This document shows, piece by piece, positions 6,601 through 14,498 of a DNA stretch of 15,800 bases (position 1 is the stretch's first letter; each line of letters begins with the position of its first letter). This stretch comes from Patescibacteria group bacterium (GTDB lineage: Bacteria; Patescibacteria; Microgenomatia; Daviesbacterales; UBA10151): contig JAMDBX010000008.1 in NCBI GenBank assembly GCA_023487645.1, positions 1 to 15,800 on the forward strand, read 5' to 3'. Made by a program: the position numbers and the translations under genes. Below the pieces are notes generated by a model that saw nothing but the letters and a program-made list of their open reading frames with translations, was not told the origin of the DNA and made no database searches.

Positions 6601-7869
6601 ATGCGAATCGCCATACTCGGAGCCGGCTTTACCGGCCTTACTGCAGCCATGCGTCTTTTACAAAACGGAGATCAAATTTCTATTTTTGAAAAAGAAAACG
6701 AAGCTGGAGGTTTGGCTTCAGGTTTTCAAAATCCCGGTTGGGAATGGTCTTTGGAAAAATCTTACCATCACTGGTTTACCAATGATGCTTCAGTTCTAAA
6801 TTTAGCTAAAGAATTAAATCACCCAACAATTACTGTCCGGCCAAAAACAGAGGTGCTTGTCAACCAACAAATTCTTCCCCTGGATTCAGCGGCCGCACTT
6901 TTGACATTCCCCTACTTTCCAATTGCAGACCGGCTGCGGACCGGGTTGGCCACCCTTTATTTAAAACTGATTAATAACCACCAACACCTAAAAGGACAAA
7001 AAGCGCTCCCCTGGATTAAAAAATATATGGGAGAAAGATCTTTCCGGCTGATTTGGGAACCTTTATTTATCGGTAAATTCGGTGATTTCCGAGAAAAAAT
7101 TGCTTTGACCTGGTTTTGGGCCAGAATTAAAAAAAGAACCTCCAGCTTAGTTTATCCTCAAGGTGGGTTTAAACCTTTTATCCAAAGACTGGCGGACAAA
7201 GTTCAAAGCTTGGGAGGGGAAATCGTGCTGGGGACTGAGGTAACGGGTATCAGACAAGAGGCAAGAGGCATCAGTCTTAAAATCCAAAATGCCAGACAAG
7301 TGTTTGACAAAGTTATTGTGACACTTCCTTCTCCTATTTTTGCCAAAATCACCCCCCAGTTGCCTTCAGATTATATTCAAAAAATCTCCTCTATCCCTCA
7401 CCTTCATGCCTTAAACTTGATTTTGGTTCTAAAAAAACCTTTTTTAAAAAATACCTACTGGTTAAATATCACCGACAAAAGTTTTCCTTTTTTAGTTTTA
7501 GCTGAACACACCAATTTCATGGACCCCAAACATTACAACAACCAACACACTCTTTATATCGGCAACTATCTACCCTCAGATCATCCTTATTTAAAGATGA
7601 CTGCCGAACAACTTCTCAAAATTTTTGACCCCTTCTTAAAACAGATCAACCCTTCTTATAGCTCGTCACTCATCTCTTACCACCTCTTCCAATCCCCTTT
7701 CGCCCAACCGATCGTCACTAACGATTACCCCAACCTGATCCCCCAAATGCAGACACCTTTAAAAAATGTTTACCTGGCTAATTTGGATATGGTGTATCCT
7801 TGGGATAGAGGAACAAATTATGCTGTCGAAATGGGAGAAAAAGCAGCAGAATTAATAAACAGGGAGTAA
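6601..7869 (+). CDS. FAD-dependent amine-oxidase-like oxidoreductase
   Basis: A 422-residue protein of the flavin-containing amine oxidase/phytoene desaturase/protoporphyrinogen oxidase superfamily. The N-terminal Rossmann fold has GAGFTG at residues 7-12 and an acidic residue ending the second strand (E30). The GG motif follows in ENEAGGLASGF (33-42). The C-terminus carries the second FAD contact, MVYPWDRGTNYAVEMGEKAA. No membrane segment is evident. The substrate is not identifiable from these motifs. It starts a plus-strand operon with two glycosyltransferases and lies opposite uppS, so an isoprenoid, polyprenol or nucleotide-sugar substrate is plausible but unproven. Porphyrin synthesis is unlikely, since no haem genes are nearby. 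The ATG lies 6 bases after a TAGAAT box, and the gene is followed 7 bases later by the next one. Confidence 0.8.
   Translation: MRIAILGAGFTGLTAAMRLLQNGDQISIFEKENEAGGLASGFQNPGWEWSLEKSYHHWFTNDASVLNLAKELNHPTITVRPKTEVLVNQQILPLDSAAALLTFPYFPIADRLRTGLATLYLKLINNHQHLKGQKALPWIKKYMGERSFRLIWEPLFIGKFGDFREKIALTWFWARIKKRTSSLVYPQGGFKPFIQRLADKVQSLGGEIVLGTEVTGIRQEARGISLKIQNARQVFDKVIVTLPSPIFAKITPQLPSDYIQKISSIPHLHALNLILVLKKPFLKNTYWLNITDKSFPFLVLAEHTNFMDPKHYNNQHTLYIGNYLPSDHPYLKMTAEQLLKIFDPFLKQINPSYSSSLISYHLFQSPFAQPIVTNDYPNLIPQMQTPLKNVYLANLDMVYPWDRGTNYAVEMGEKAAELINRE
7861..7866 (+). promoter_or_regulatory. Shine-Dalgarno-like site for the first glycosyltransferase
   Basis: AGGGAG lies inside the last codons of the oxidoreductase gene, 10 bases before the ATG at 7877. 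It is one of the few ribosome-binding-site-like sequences in the window, and it stands before an internal operon gene, as expected when unit-leading genes are leaderless. Confidence 0.4.
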
Positions 7870-7876
7870 TACTAAC

Positions 7877-9559
7877 ATGAATCAATTAAAAATTAAGAGC
7901 GGAGTTTTACTAATTTTGGGGCTGCTAATAATTGGGGCTTTCTTACGTTTTTACAACCTCAACTGGGACCAAGGGCATTATTTCCATCCAGATGAGCGCA
8001 ACATCGCCAACGCCGTTTCCAAAATCCGTTTTTTTAGCCAATTGGATCCGGGATTTTTTGCCTATGGCGGGTTTTCCATCTATTTATACCGGGCCGGAGC
8101 CGAAGTTGCCGCCGATGTTAGTAAAAATGCCGTCTGGCTCTCCGACTGGGGACACATCGACCAGGTAGGCCGGTTTTTCTCCGCCCTTTTTTCTACCCTC
8201 ACCATTATCCCCCTTTTCCTTTTGGCCAAAAAATTATTCGGCAAAAGCAGCGCCTTGCTAACAGCCCTGCTCTATGTTTTTAGCGTCGCTTCCATCCAAT
8301 CGGCCCATTTTGATACCACCGAAAGTCTACTGGTTTTCTTTGCCGTCTTGATAAGTCTGTTTTCCCTGGATTTATTGGACAAACTGAGCGTGGGCAACCT
8401 TTTAAAATGTGCCCTGGTTTTGGGGTTGGCTGTGGCTACCAAAACCACGTCCCTGATTTTTGTGGTGGCCCCTGGGGCAGCTTTGGCCTGGACCTTTTTT
8501 AAACAAAAAAACATCTTTCACCTGGCATCTTCCCTGGCTATCCTTGCTATTGTCTTTTTAGTAACCTTCACTATTTTTTCCCCTTTTACATTTTTAGATT
8601 GGGAAAAATTTAACCAGTCAATGGGTTATGAATCCGGAGTGGCTACTGGAAGTTTGCCGGTTGTCTACACTTTACAGTTTACCCACACCGCCTCTTACTT
8701 TTTTCAGCTGGAAAATCTCCTCTGGCAACTGGGGCCCATTGCCCTGGTTGGGATTTTGGGGGTTGTTTTAGCTTTGATACAGGCAGTAAAAAACCGGGAC
8801 AAAAAGATATTGGTCGCTCTTTCCATCCCCTTAATTTATTTTGCCTACGTCGGTTCCTGGCATACCAAATTTATCCGCTACATGATGCCTACCGTCCCCT
8901 ATCTTTTACTCTTTGCAAGCTACTATCTTTTAGCCATTATCCAAGGATTATCCAGCGACCGTCTTTTCCAAAAACTTAAACTAAATATTTTAGGCTACAT
9001 CCTTGGAGGGTTGTTTGTCGGGACCACAATCATTTGGGGGCTGGCTTTTTTTACTATCTACACCCGTCCGCAAACCCGGATCAGTGCCTCACAGTGGATC
9101 TATCAAAATATCCCGGCTCAGGCTAAACTTTTAGGCGAGGAATGGGATGACGGCTTGCCGATCTCTTTACCCGACCGCAACCCGGGTCGCTACCAAATTG
9201 AGCAGCTAAAAATGTACCAAACCGATGATTCTGAAAAAATCGCTTACTTGGCCGACAAATTATCCACCGCCGATTATATTATTTTCAACAGCCGAAGGCT
9301 TTACGGGACACTCATCCATTTGCCGGATCAATATCCCATCACCAGTAATTATTACCAAATGCTTTTTGAAAATAAGTTAGGTTATCAAAAAGTGGCGGAG
9401 TTTACCTCCTACCCCGGCCTTTTTGGTTACCAGATAAATGATGACAGCAGCGAGGAAACTTTCCAGGTTTACGACCATCCCAAGGTGATGATTTTCCAAA
9501 ATACTCTCCACCTTAACAAGGAACAATATTTATCACTTCTGCAGCCCCCGGGGAATTAA
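7877..9559 (+). CDS. PMT/ArnT-like multi-pass membrane glycosyltransferase (GT-C fold)
   Basis: A 560-residue integral membrane protein. The first membrane helix (about 8-25) leads into an extracytoplasmic loop with HPDERN (Asp39-Glu40). This is the acidic DE motif that GT-C enzymes of the PMT/ArnT type use to bind the lipid-phosphate sugar and catalyse transfer. About ten further hydrophobic segments follow to roughly residue 395. A soluble C-terminal part of about 165 residues then presumably faces outside. By family knowledge it would move a sugar from a polyprenyl-phosphate donor to a lipid or protein acceptor; donor and acceptor are unknown. It sits between the FAD enzyme (7 bases upstream) and a second, shorter enzyme of the same type (9 bases downstream), which supports co-transcription. 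Long hydrophobic stretches make the exact helix count approximate. Confidence 0.8.
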   Translation: MNQLKIKSGVLLILGLLIIGAFLRFYNLNWDQGHYFHPDERNIANAVSKIRFFSQLDPGFFAYGGFSIYLYRAGAEVAADVSKNAVWLSDWGHIDQVGRFFSALFSTLTIIPLFLLAKKLFGKSSALLTALLYVFSVASIQSAHFDTTESLLVFFAVLISLFSLDLLDKLSVGNLLKCALVLGLAVATKTTSLIFVVAPGAALAWTFFKQKNIFHLASSLAILAIVFLVTFTIFSPFTFLDWEKFNQSMGYESGVATGSLPVVYTLQFTHTASYFFQLENLLWQLGPIALVGILGVVLALIQAVKNRDKKILVALSIPLIYFAYVGSWHTKFIRYMMPTVPYLLLFASYYLLAIIQGLSSDRLFQKLKLNILGYILGGLFVGTTIIWGLAFFTIYTRPQTRISASQWIYQNIPAQAKLLGEEWDDGLPISLPDRNPGRYQIEQLKMYQTDDSEKIAYLADKLSTADYIIFNSRRLYGTLIHLPDQYPITSNYYQMLFENKLGYQKVAEFTSYPGLFGYQINDDSSEETFQVYDHPKVMIFQNTLHLNKEQYLSLLQPPGN

Positions 9560-9568
9560 TTTTTAACC

Positions 9569-10921
9569 ATGAGCAAATTTTTCTCGCTTCCTCTTTTTAA
9601 TCGTATTCCTCTCGGAGTATTACTTTTAATTGCAACTGTCTTGCCGATCTACTTCTATCAACTAAGCTCAATCCCCACCAACATCACCGGAGACGAAGCT
9701 ACCTATTTGGGTGATGTTTATAAAATTTTATTTGGTAATAAATTTGTCTCACCTCTAGCCCTGTTGGGTGACGGCAGCCAGGTTGCTTTAAACTTTTACT
9801 GGATGGCACTGTGGGTAAAAATTTTTGGCTTAAACAACGCTATTTTCGGACTCCGGTTTTCTTCAGGTCTTTGGGGGACATTCGTCCTGATAATTTTTTA
9901 CTATTTAATGAAACGTTGCACTACTGCCCCTATCAGTTTTTTTACCACCTTGCTTTTAGGTACCAGTATTTGGTATCTAAATTTTGCCCGCGGAAGCTGG
10001 TTTAATCTGGGGGCTATTTTTTTAGGACTAATGATGATCTACTTTTGGGAAAAAGCTCTGCAAGAAAACAAGCAAAGATGGTTTGCACTAAGCGGTTTAT
10101 TCGCCGGACTGGCCTGTTACAGTTATTTTGGAGGTAAAATCTATTCCCTGGCGGCCATTTTTTACCTAGTTATTGATTCACTCTCTTCTAAACAACCCCT
10201 AACTGAAATAAAAAAATATTTTGTTTTTCTAAAAGTATTTTTTCTAGTATTAATTCCCCTAATAATAGTCGTCCTTACTCATCCCCTGGACTATTTCGGC
10301 AGACCGTCTATGGTCTTTATCTTTACCTGGTCCCAAGGAAATATCAACCTGGTTTACAACCAGTTTAAACAAACATTATTGGGGCTAACCTTTCTTGACG
10401 GTTCAGTAATCGGCCAAGGTGTAGAAAATTTGCGTTATTTTCCCTCACACCAGACGGTTGTTGACCCGGTTATTAAAATCCTCTTTTTTACTGAAGTGGT
10501 GTTGGCCATTCGGCATAAAATTAAAATCGGTATTTGGTGGCTGGTTTATATCTTAAGTTTAATCTTTTTAAGCGCCATGACCATTGACAGCCCAAATCTG
10601 GCCCGAGCAATTACTGTTTTACCCTTTATTTATTTTATTGCCGGACTCGCCTTAAACCAAATCTTTATTTTTCTACAAAAAAAGTTTAATTTTAAACAGG
10701 AAGCCCTTATCCTCTGTCTGGTATCTTTTCCCTTAATTTGGATCAATGTTTCCGGTTATTTCTCCTGGATACAATCCCCCGAAGTAGCCCAGGCCCGGCA
10801 GCCGGCCTTAAGTTTTACGGATTTTCCCTCCTGGCAAAGTTACCAAATCCAACGGGTCAGCCAAGGATTAGATACAATCACCATCCAGCAGTGGGAAGCT
10901 TTAAAAGCAACTAACCCCTAA
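9569..10921 (+). CDS. Second PMT/ArnT-like membrane glycosyltransferase
   Basis: A 450-residue membrane protein with the same plan as its upstream neighbour but little direct similarity. Helix 1 (about 14-30) is followed by the loop NITGDEATYLGD with the acidic pair Asp42-Glu43 and another Asp at 49, the GT-C catalytic arrangement. Roughly ten more hydrophobic segments fill residues 70-410. A short tail of about 40 residues replaces the large C-terminal domain seen in the 7877 product. It probably transfers a sugar from a polyprenyl-phosphate donor on the outer face of the membrane; the sugar and acceptor are not readable. The ATG follows the previous stop by 9 bases with no clear Shine-Dalgarno sequence, so translation probably relies on coupling. 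Two adjacent but diverged enzymes suggest sequential sugar additions, which is inference. Confidence 0.8.
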   Translation: MSKFFSLPLFNRIPLGVLLLIATVLPIYFYQLSSIPTNITGDEATYLGDVYKILFGNKFVSPLALLGDGSQVALNFYWMALWVKIFGLNNAIFGLRFSSGLWGTFVLIIFYYLMKRCTTAPISFFTTLLLGTSIWYLNFARGSWFNLGAIFLGLMMIYFWEKALQENKQRWFALSGLFAGLACYSYFGGKIYSLAAIFYLVIDSLSSKQPLTEIKKYFVFLKVFFLVLIPLIIVVLTHPLDYFGRPSMVFIFTWSQGNINLVYNQFKQTLLGLTFLDGSVIGQGVENLRYFPSHQTVVDPVIKILFFTEVVLAIRHKIKIGIWWLVYILSLIFLSAMTIDSPNLARAITVLPFIYFIAGLALNQIFIFLQKKFNFKQEALILCLVSFPLIWINVSGYFSWIQSPEVAQARQPALSFTDFPSWQSYQIQRVSQGLDTITIQQWEALKATNP

Positions 10922-10941
10922 ATATACCTTTCCTCCTCTGT

Positions 10942-10966
10942 TATAATTTAAAATAGCTTTTATACA
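10942..10966 (+). promoter_or_regulatory. Possible -10 elements before the DUF2298 gene
   Basis: A perfect TATAAT (10942-10947) and a TATACA (10961-10966, 3 bases before the ATG) lie in the 48-bp gap. No convincing -35 lies 17-18 bp upstream of either. An internal promoter is therefore possible, but read-through from 6601 is equally likely. Confidence 0.3.
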
Positions 10967-10969
10967 GTT

Positions 10970-13138
10970 ATGGATCTTTTTTACGCTTTACAGTGGTGGT
11001 TAATCCTTTTTTCTGTCGGTTTGATGTTTTTTCCCCTAACATCCCTACTTTTTCATTCTTTTTTTGACCAGGGATATGCTTTGTCTAAAATTTTAGGGAT
11101 CCTTTTTTTAAGCTATGCCAGTTGGTTTTTATCCAGCTTACACATTCTGCCTTTTTCTAGTTTAGGCTTGTTTATCTTATTAGGAGTAGCCTTAATTTTT
11201 AACAGTTGGCTCTCTTACCGGAAAAAAACTTCCGTGGCTTTGATCAAAAATTTTAAGGTCCTGGCCTTGGAAGAAGCTATCTTTTTGGCCGGGTTTTTAT
11301 TCTGGGCTTGGGTCCGCTCCTTTGAGCCTTCAATCCATGGACTGGAAAAGTTTATGGATTTTGGTTTTATCAACTCAATACTGCGGACAAGCTATTTTCC
11401 TCCCAAAGATTTATGGCTTACTCCATTTCCCATTAATTATTATTATTTTGGCCACCTGATCACGGCAGTGCTAATCAAACTTTCCTTTTTAAAACCGGAA
11501 ATCGGCTACAACCTGATGCTGGCCACACTCTTTGCCCTGACCTTAAGCGCAACCTTTTGTCTGGGGGCCAATCTCTACAGTTTTTTTAGTCCCAACTCTA
11601 CCAAACTGGCCCGAAGGCGATTGCTGGTAGCCGGAGGATTAGCAGCCTTTTTGGTGACTCTGGGAGGCAATTTACATACCATTTATGCCTTCTTCCAGTC
11701 CTACTCGCCGCCGGATAACCCCGTCCCCTTTTGGCAGCTGCCATTGTCTTTCAATTTCTCAGGTTACTGGTACCCCAACGCTACCCGCTTTATCCCTTTT
11801 ACTATCCACGAATTTCCCATTTATTCATTTGTAGTAGCCGATTTGCATGGCCATGTTTTAAACATCCCTTTTGTTTTATTAATCATTGCCCTAACTATTA
11901 AAGTTTTCCACTCTTTAAAAATAACCCGTGCCGACTATGCCCTCTACGCTTTACTGGTGGCTGTTTCACTTATGACCAATGTTTTGGACGGACCGATCTA
12001 TTTATTGTTAATCTTTTTGGTAATATTGATGCTGCAGCTGCAAAAATCTCCCTTGACAACTGCCGTCTGGTCGACAATTAAATCTTCGGCCCTGATCGGT
12101 TTTGGCTCGATACTTTTCTCCCTGCCATTTTGGGCCAACTTTAAACCTTTTTCCTCAGGGATCGGTGTTCTTTGTGCCCCGGATTTCTTAGTGAAAATGG
12201 GGCGGCTGGGACCCTTTTTATTTGAGGCCAACCACTGTGCCCGTTCCCCACTCTGGATGTTGACTATTTTATGGGGATTTTTCTATTTTGTCCTCTTTGG
12301 TTTTATTTATTTAATAACTTCAAGGGGACAAAAACAATGCGAAAAAACCCGCTTTAACACCCTGGGCATTGTTAAAAAACTTAAGGAATTTAAACCAGCT
12401 AACCCTACCGATCTTCTAGTCCTGGTTTTAGCTGTTTTTGCTACGATCTTAATTTTGATCCCGGAGTTGGTTTATGTCAAAGACATTTATCCTGCCCATT
12501 ACCGGGCGAACACGGTTTTTAAGTTTGGCTACCAAGCTTTTATGGTTTTGGGGTTAATTTGTGGGTATATGATTGTCCGAAGTTTAACTATCCCGCAAAA
12601 AACCGTACGTCATACCCTATACGCTATACCCTTACTTTTTCTGTTTACCTTGGTGGCCATTTACCCCTATTTTGCCACCAGGTCTTACTATCGGGATTTA
12701 ACCGGTCCCCAAAGCTTAGATGGACTCGCTTACCTGCAAACTCTCTACCCCAACGATTACCAGGCGGTTTTGTGGCTGCGGGATAATATTCAGGGGCAGC
12801 CGGTAATTTTGGAAGGTCAAGGTGATTCTTATACTGATTATGCCCGGATCTCTTCTAACACCGGACTGCCAACAGTAATTGGCTGGCCGGTCCATGAATG
12901 GTTATGGAGAGGTTCTTATGATGAAGCCGGAAAAAGAAGCACGGAGGTGACTACCCTTTATGAAAGTCCGGATATTGAGGTAACCAAGCAGTTGCTGAAA
13001 AAATACAACGTTTCTTATGTTTATATCGGAACCTTGGAAAGGCAAAAATATACCCATTTAGATGAGGCTAAATTTGCCAAACTAGGCAAGGTCATCTTTC
13101 AATCAGGGGATACCAGAATTTATCAAATTAACCAGTAA
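10970..13138 (+). CDS. DUF2298 (Chlor_Arch_YYY) multi-pass membrane protein
   Basis: A 722-residue integral membrane protein. The family signature is clear: an EKFMDFGFINSI block (126-137), then PP.D.W and PINYYYFGH with the name-giving Tyr triplet at 157-159. Further conserved blocks are GGNLHTIYA, the F..HEFP..SFVVADLHGHV stretch, and ELVYVKDIY..HYRANTVFKF..Q near the C-terminal third. About 15 hydrophobic segments are interspersed. The last 120 residues are soluble and resemble the extracellular tail domain of PMT-like enzymes. The family is uncharacterised but is regarded as GT-C-like. Its place as the last gene of a run with two PMT-type transferases supports a role in polyprenyl-linked glycan assembly. 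It converges on the polyprenyl synthase gene with 7 bases between stops. The family call is strong; the function is inference. Confidence 0.88.
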   Translation: MDLFYALQWWLILFSVGLMFFPLTSLLFHSFFDQGYALSKILGILFLSYASWFLSSLHILPFSSLGLFILLGVALIFNSWLSYRKKTSVALIKNFKVLALEEAIFLAGFLFWAWVRSFEPSIHGLEKFMDFGFINSILRTSYFPPKDLWLTPFPINYYYFGHLITAVLIKLSFLKPEIGYNLMLATLFALTLSATFCLGANLYSFFSPNSTKLARRRLLVAGGLAAFLVTLGGNLHTIYAFFQSYSPPDNPVPFWQLPLSFNFSGYWYPNATRFIPFTIHEFPIYSFVVADLHGHVLNIPFVLLIIALTIKVFHSLKITRADYALYALLVAVSLMTNVLDGPIYLLLIFLVILMLQLQKSPLTTAVWSTIKSSALIGFGSILFSLPFWANFKPFSSGIGVLCAPDFLVKMGRLGPFLFEANHCARSPLWMLTILWGFFYFVLFGFIYLITSRGQKQCEKTRFNTLGIVKKLKEFKPANPTDLLVLVLAVFATILILIPELVYVKDIYPAHYRANTVFKFGYQAFMVLGLICGYMIVRSLTIPQKTVRHTLYAIPLLFLFTLVAIYPYFATRSYYRDLTGPQSLDGLAYLQTLYPNDYQAVLWLRDNIQGQPVILEGQGDSYTDYARISSNTGLPTVIGWPVHEWLWRGSYDEAGKRSTEVTTLYESPDIEVTKQLLKKYNVSYVYIGTLERQKYTHLDEAKFAKLGKVIFQSGDTRIYQINQ

Positions 13139-13145
13139 TTTTAAT

Positions 13146-14180
13146 TTACCTATTTCTTTTAACTAAAAAATCAGCCATTTCTAAAAGCAGATCCTTTTTA
13201 TCCTCAGGGATAATCATCTGTCCGATTACCTTTTTGCCTTTTTCCGCCAGCTGGACTGCCCGCTTTTGGGAATATTCCAAGGCTCCGGTATCAATAAAAA
13301 CCTGACGAATTAACTCGAGTTCTTTATCCCCGATTTTTCCCTGTCCGTAATATTTTGTCAAAACCTCTTTTTGTTTTTGATCGGCCTTTTTTAAAGCATG
13401 AATCATCAATAAAGTATTTTTCCCCTCTTCAATATCGGAAGTTATTGACTTGCCAATTTCTCCCTCGTTGCCAAAAACTCCTAAAATATCATCCTGGATC
13501 TGGAAGGCAATCCCCAAATTTTCCCCAAGATCACTAAAATCCTGAAGTAATTTTTCATTTCCCCCGCCTAAAATTGCTCCCAGATGAAGCGGACCAACCA
13601 AAGTGTAACGGGCAGTTTTTAAACGAAAAACTGTCAAAGCGTCAACCTCCTCTTTGGACTCTTTCTGGTAAGGAAGTTCTATATCCAGCATCTGACCCAT
13701 CGCCGTTTCCAACATTGCCTGGATAAACAAATTTAAGGCTTGGTACTTCCGGTTTTGGGGAAAATCACTTTCGGAAATCAGCCTTTCGGCTAAAAAAAAG
13801 CCGATATCTCCCAAACAGATGGTTTGAGAAATGCCATAATGGTTGCCACCCAAAGAGTGGTATAAAGTTGGTTTCCCTCGCCTTAAAGGACTTAAATCAA
13901 TGATGTCATCATGGGCCAAAATGGCTGTTTGAAAGATCTCAAAGGCTATGGCTGCTTTGAGGATCTTATCACTGTCCTCGCCACCCGCTAACTCGTAACC
14001 TAATTTTACCAGGGATCCTCTCAGTCTTTTTCCACCTTCGGAAGCTTGAATAAAAGCTTTATTTAAATCTATCAGCTTGGAACTTATTGACTGGACTTCC
14101 TGACTCCAATCAGCAAAAAACTCCTCCATTTCCTTATTAATCTGTTGAGCTGAACTTTGTAAATATTTCTTAAAATCCAT
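13146..14180 (-). CDS. Polyprenyl diphosphate synthase (short-chain, GGPP synthase-like)
   Basis: An E-type prenyltransferase of 344 residues that adds isopentenyl diphosphate to an allylic primer to make a C15-C25 trans-prenyl diphosphate. It shows GGKRLR (49-54), the first aspartate-rich motif DDIID (91-95) followed by an Arg pair (100-101), GQMLD (162-166) and the second motif QDDILG (229-234). G-K-S then follows at 243-245. The second motif has Gly instead of the fifth Asp and continues VFGN, a form known from actinobacterial and archaeal GGPP synthases; this suggests, but does not prove, a C20 product. I prefer the ATG at 14180 because a TAAATT box ends 8 bases before it. A GTG at 14198 would add six residues. 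It may supply the primer for UppS. It lies 33 bases after the small gene upstream. Confidence 0.92.
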   Translation of the reverse strand: MDFKKYLQSSAQQINKEMEEFFADWSQEVQSISSKLIDLNKAFIQASEGGKRLRGSLVKLGYELAGGEDSDKILKAAIAFEIFQTAILAHDDIIDLSPLRRGKPTLYHSLGGNHYGISQTICLGDIGFFLAERLISESDFPQNRKYQALNLFIQAMLETAMGQMLDIELPYQKESKEEVDALTVFRLKTARYTLVGPLHLGAILGGGNEKLLQDFSDLGENLGIAFQIQDDILGVFGNEGEIGKSITSDIEEGKNTLLMIHALKKADQKQKEVLTKYYGQGKIGDKELELIRQVFIDTGALEYSQKRAVQLAEKGKKVIGQMIIPEDKKDLLLEMADFLVKRNR

Positions 14181-14188
14181 AAGAGTAA

Positions 14189-14217
14189 AATTTACCACAA
14201 AAAGAGGTTAAATTTAA
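14189..14217 (-). promoter_or_regulatory. Weak candidate promoter of the polyprenyl synthase gene
   Basis: On the minus strand, TTAAAT (14212-14217, overlapping the upstream stop codon) and TAAATT (14189-14194) are 17 bp apart, with 8 bases to the ATG at 14180. Both boxes are poor matches, so co-transcription with the small upstream gene is an equally good explanation. Confidence 0.3.
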
Positions 14218-14438
14218 TTATTTCTAGGGTTATAGACACAAGCTTTAGGAACATACTCCTTACCTTGAACTTCAAATTCCACTCTGGTAATAGCTTCATC
14301 TATAGCCTCTCGGGTCGTTCTGCCTACTACGCTAAGCGGAGAATCCGACAAAGGATCCTTGATCACTGCAACTTTTAGCCCATCAGCCAGTGGCATCACT
14401 CTCACGACCAACAAAACGCTGCTTTCGCCTTCTTTCAT
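14214..14438 (-). CDS. Small conserved-looking protein of unknown function
   Basis: A 74-residue protein that I do not recognise. It starts with a short polar segment, then two predicted strands (SSVLLVVRVMP and GLKVAVIKD). A loop (PLSDSPLSVVGR) and an amphipathic helix (REAIDEAITRVEFEV) follow, with a basic tail ending NPRNN. There is no signal peptide, membrane helix or metal-binding cluster. It could be a small mixed alpha/beta RNA- or protein-binding fold. It is probably a real gene, because the frame is open between two gene boundaries and a full TTGACA-N18-TAATAT promoter sits 7 bases before the ATG at 14438. A TTG at 14444 could add two residues but is not supported by that geometry. 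It precedes the polyprenyl synthase on the same strand and is divergent from ispG. Confidence 0.65.
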   Translation of the reverse strand: MKEGESSVLLVVRVMPLADGLKVAVIKDPLSDSPLSVVGRTTREAIDEAITRVEFEVQGKEYVPKACVYNPRNN

Positions 14439-14445
14439 GAACAAA

Positions 14446-14475
14446 ATATTAACATCTATTCATAATTTGTGTCAA
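14446..14475 (-). promoter_or_regulatory. Promoter of the small unknown gene, leaderless type
   Basis: On the minus strand, TTGACA (14470-14475) and TAATAT (14446-14451) are 18 bp apart, with 7 bases to the ATG at 14438. This is the same geometry as the surface-gene promoters. Its -35 lies 4 bp from the ispG -10 on the other strand. Confidence 0.6.
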
Positions 14476-14479
14476 ATGA

Positions 14480-14485
14480 TAAAAT
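14480..14485 (+). promoter_or_regulatory. Candidate -10 element of ispG
   Basis: TAAAAT matches the -10 consensus at 5 of 6 bases and ends 13 bases before the ATG at 14499. No good -35 is present upstream. If used, transcription would start downstream of the alternative GTG at 14469 and exclude it. Confidence 0.4.
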
Positions 14486-14498
14486 TCAAGCACAACTT

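Noticed and set aside
14469..14498. GTG start for ispG ten codons upstream.
   Set aside because: It would precede the likely -10 at 14480-14485, and the added residues do not match the family N-terminus. It remains possible if transcription starts further upstream.
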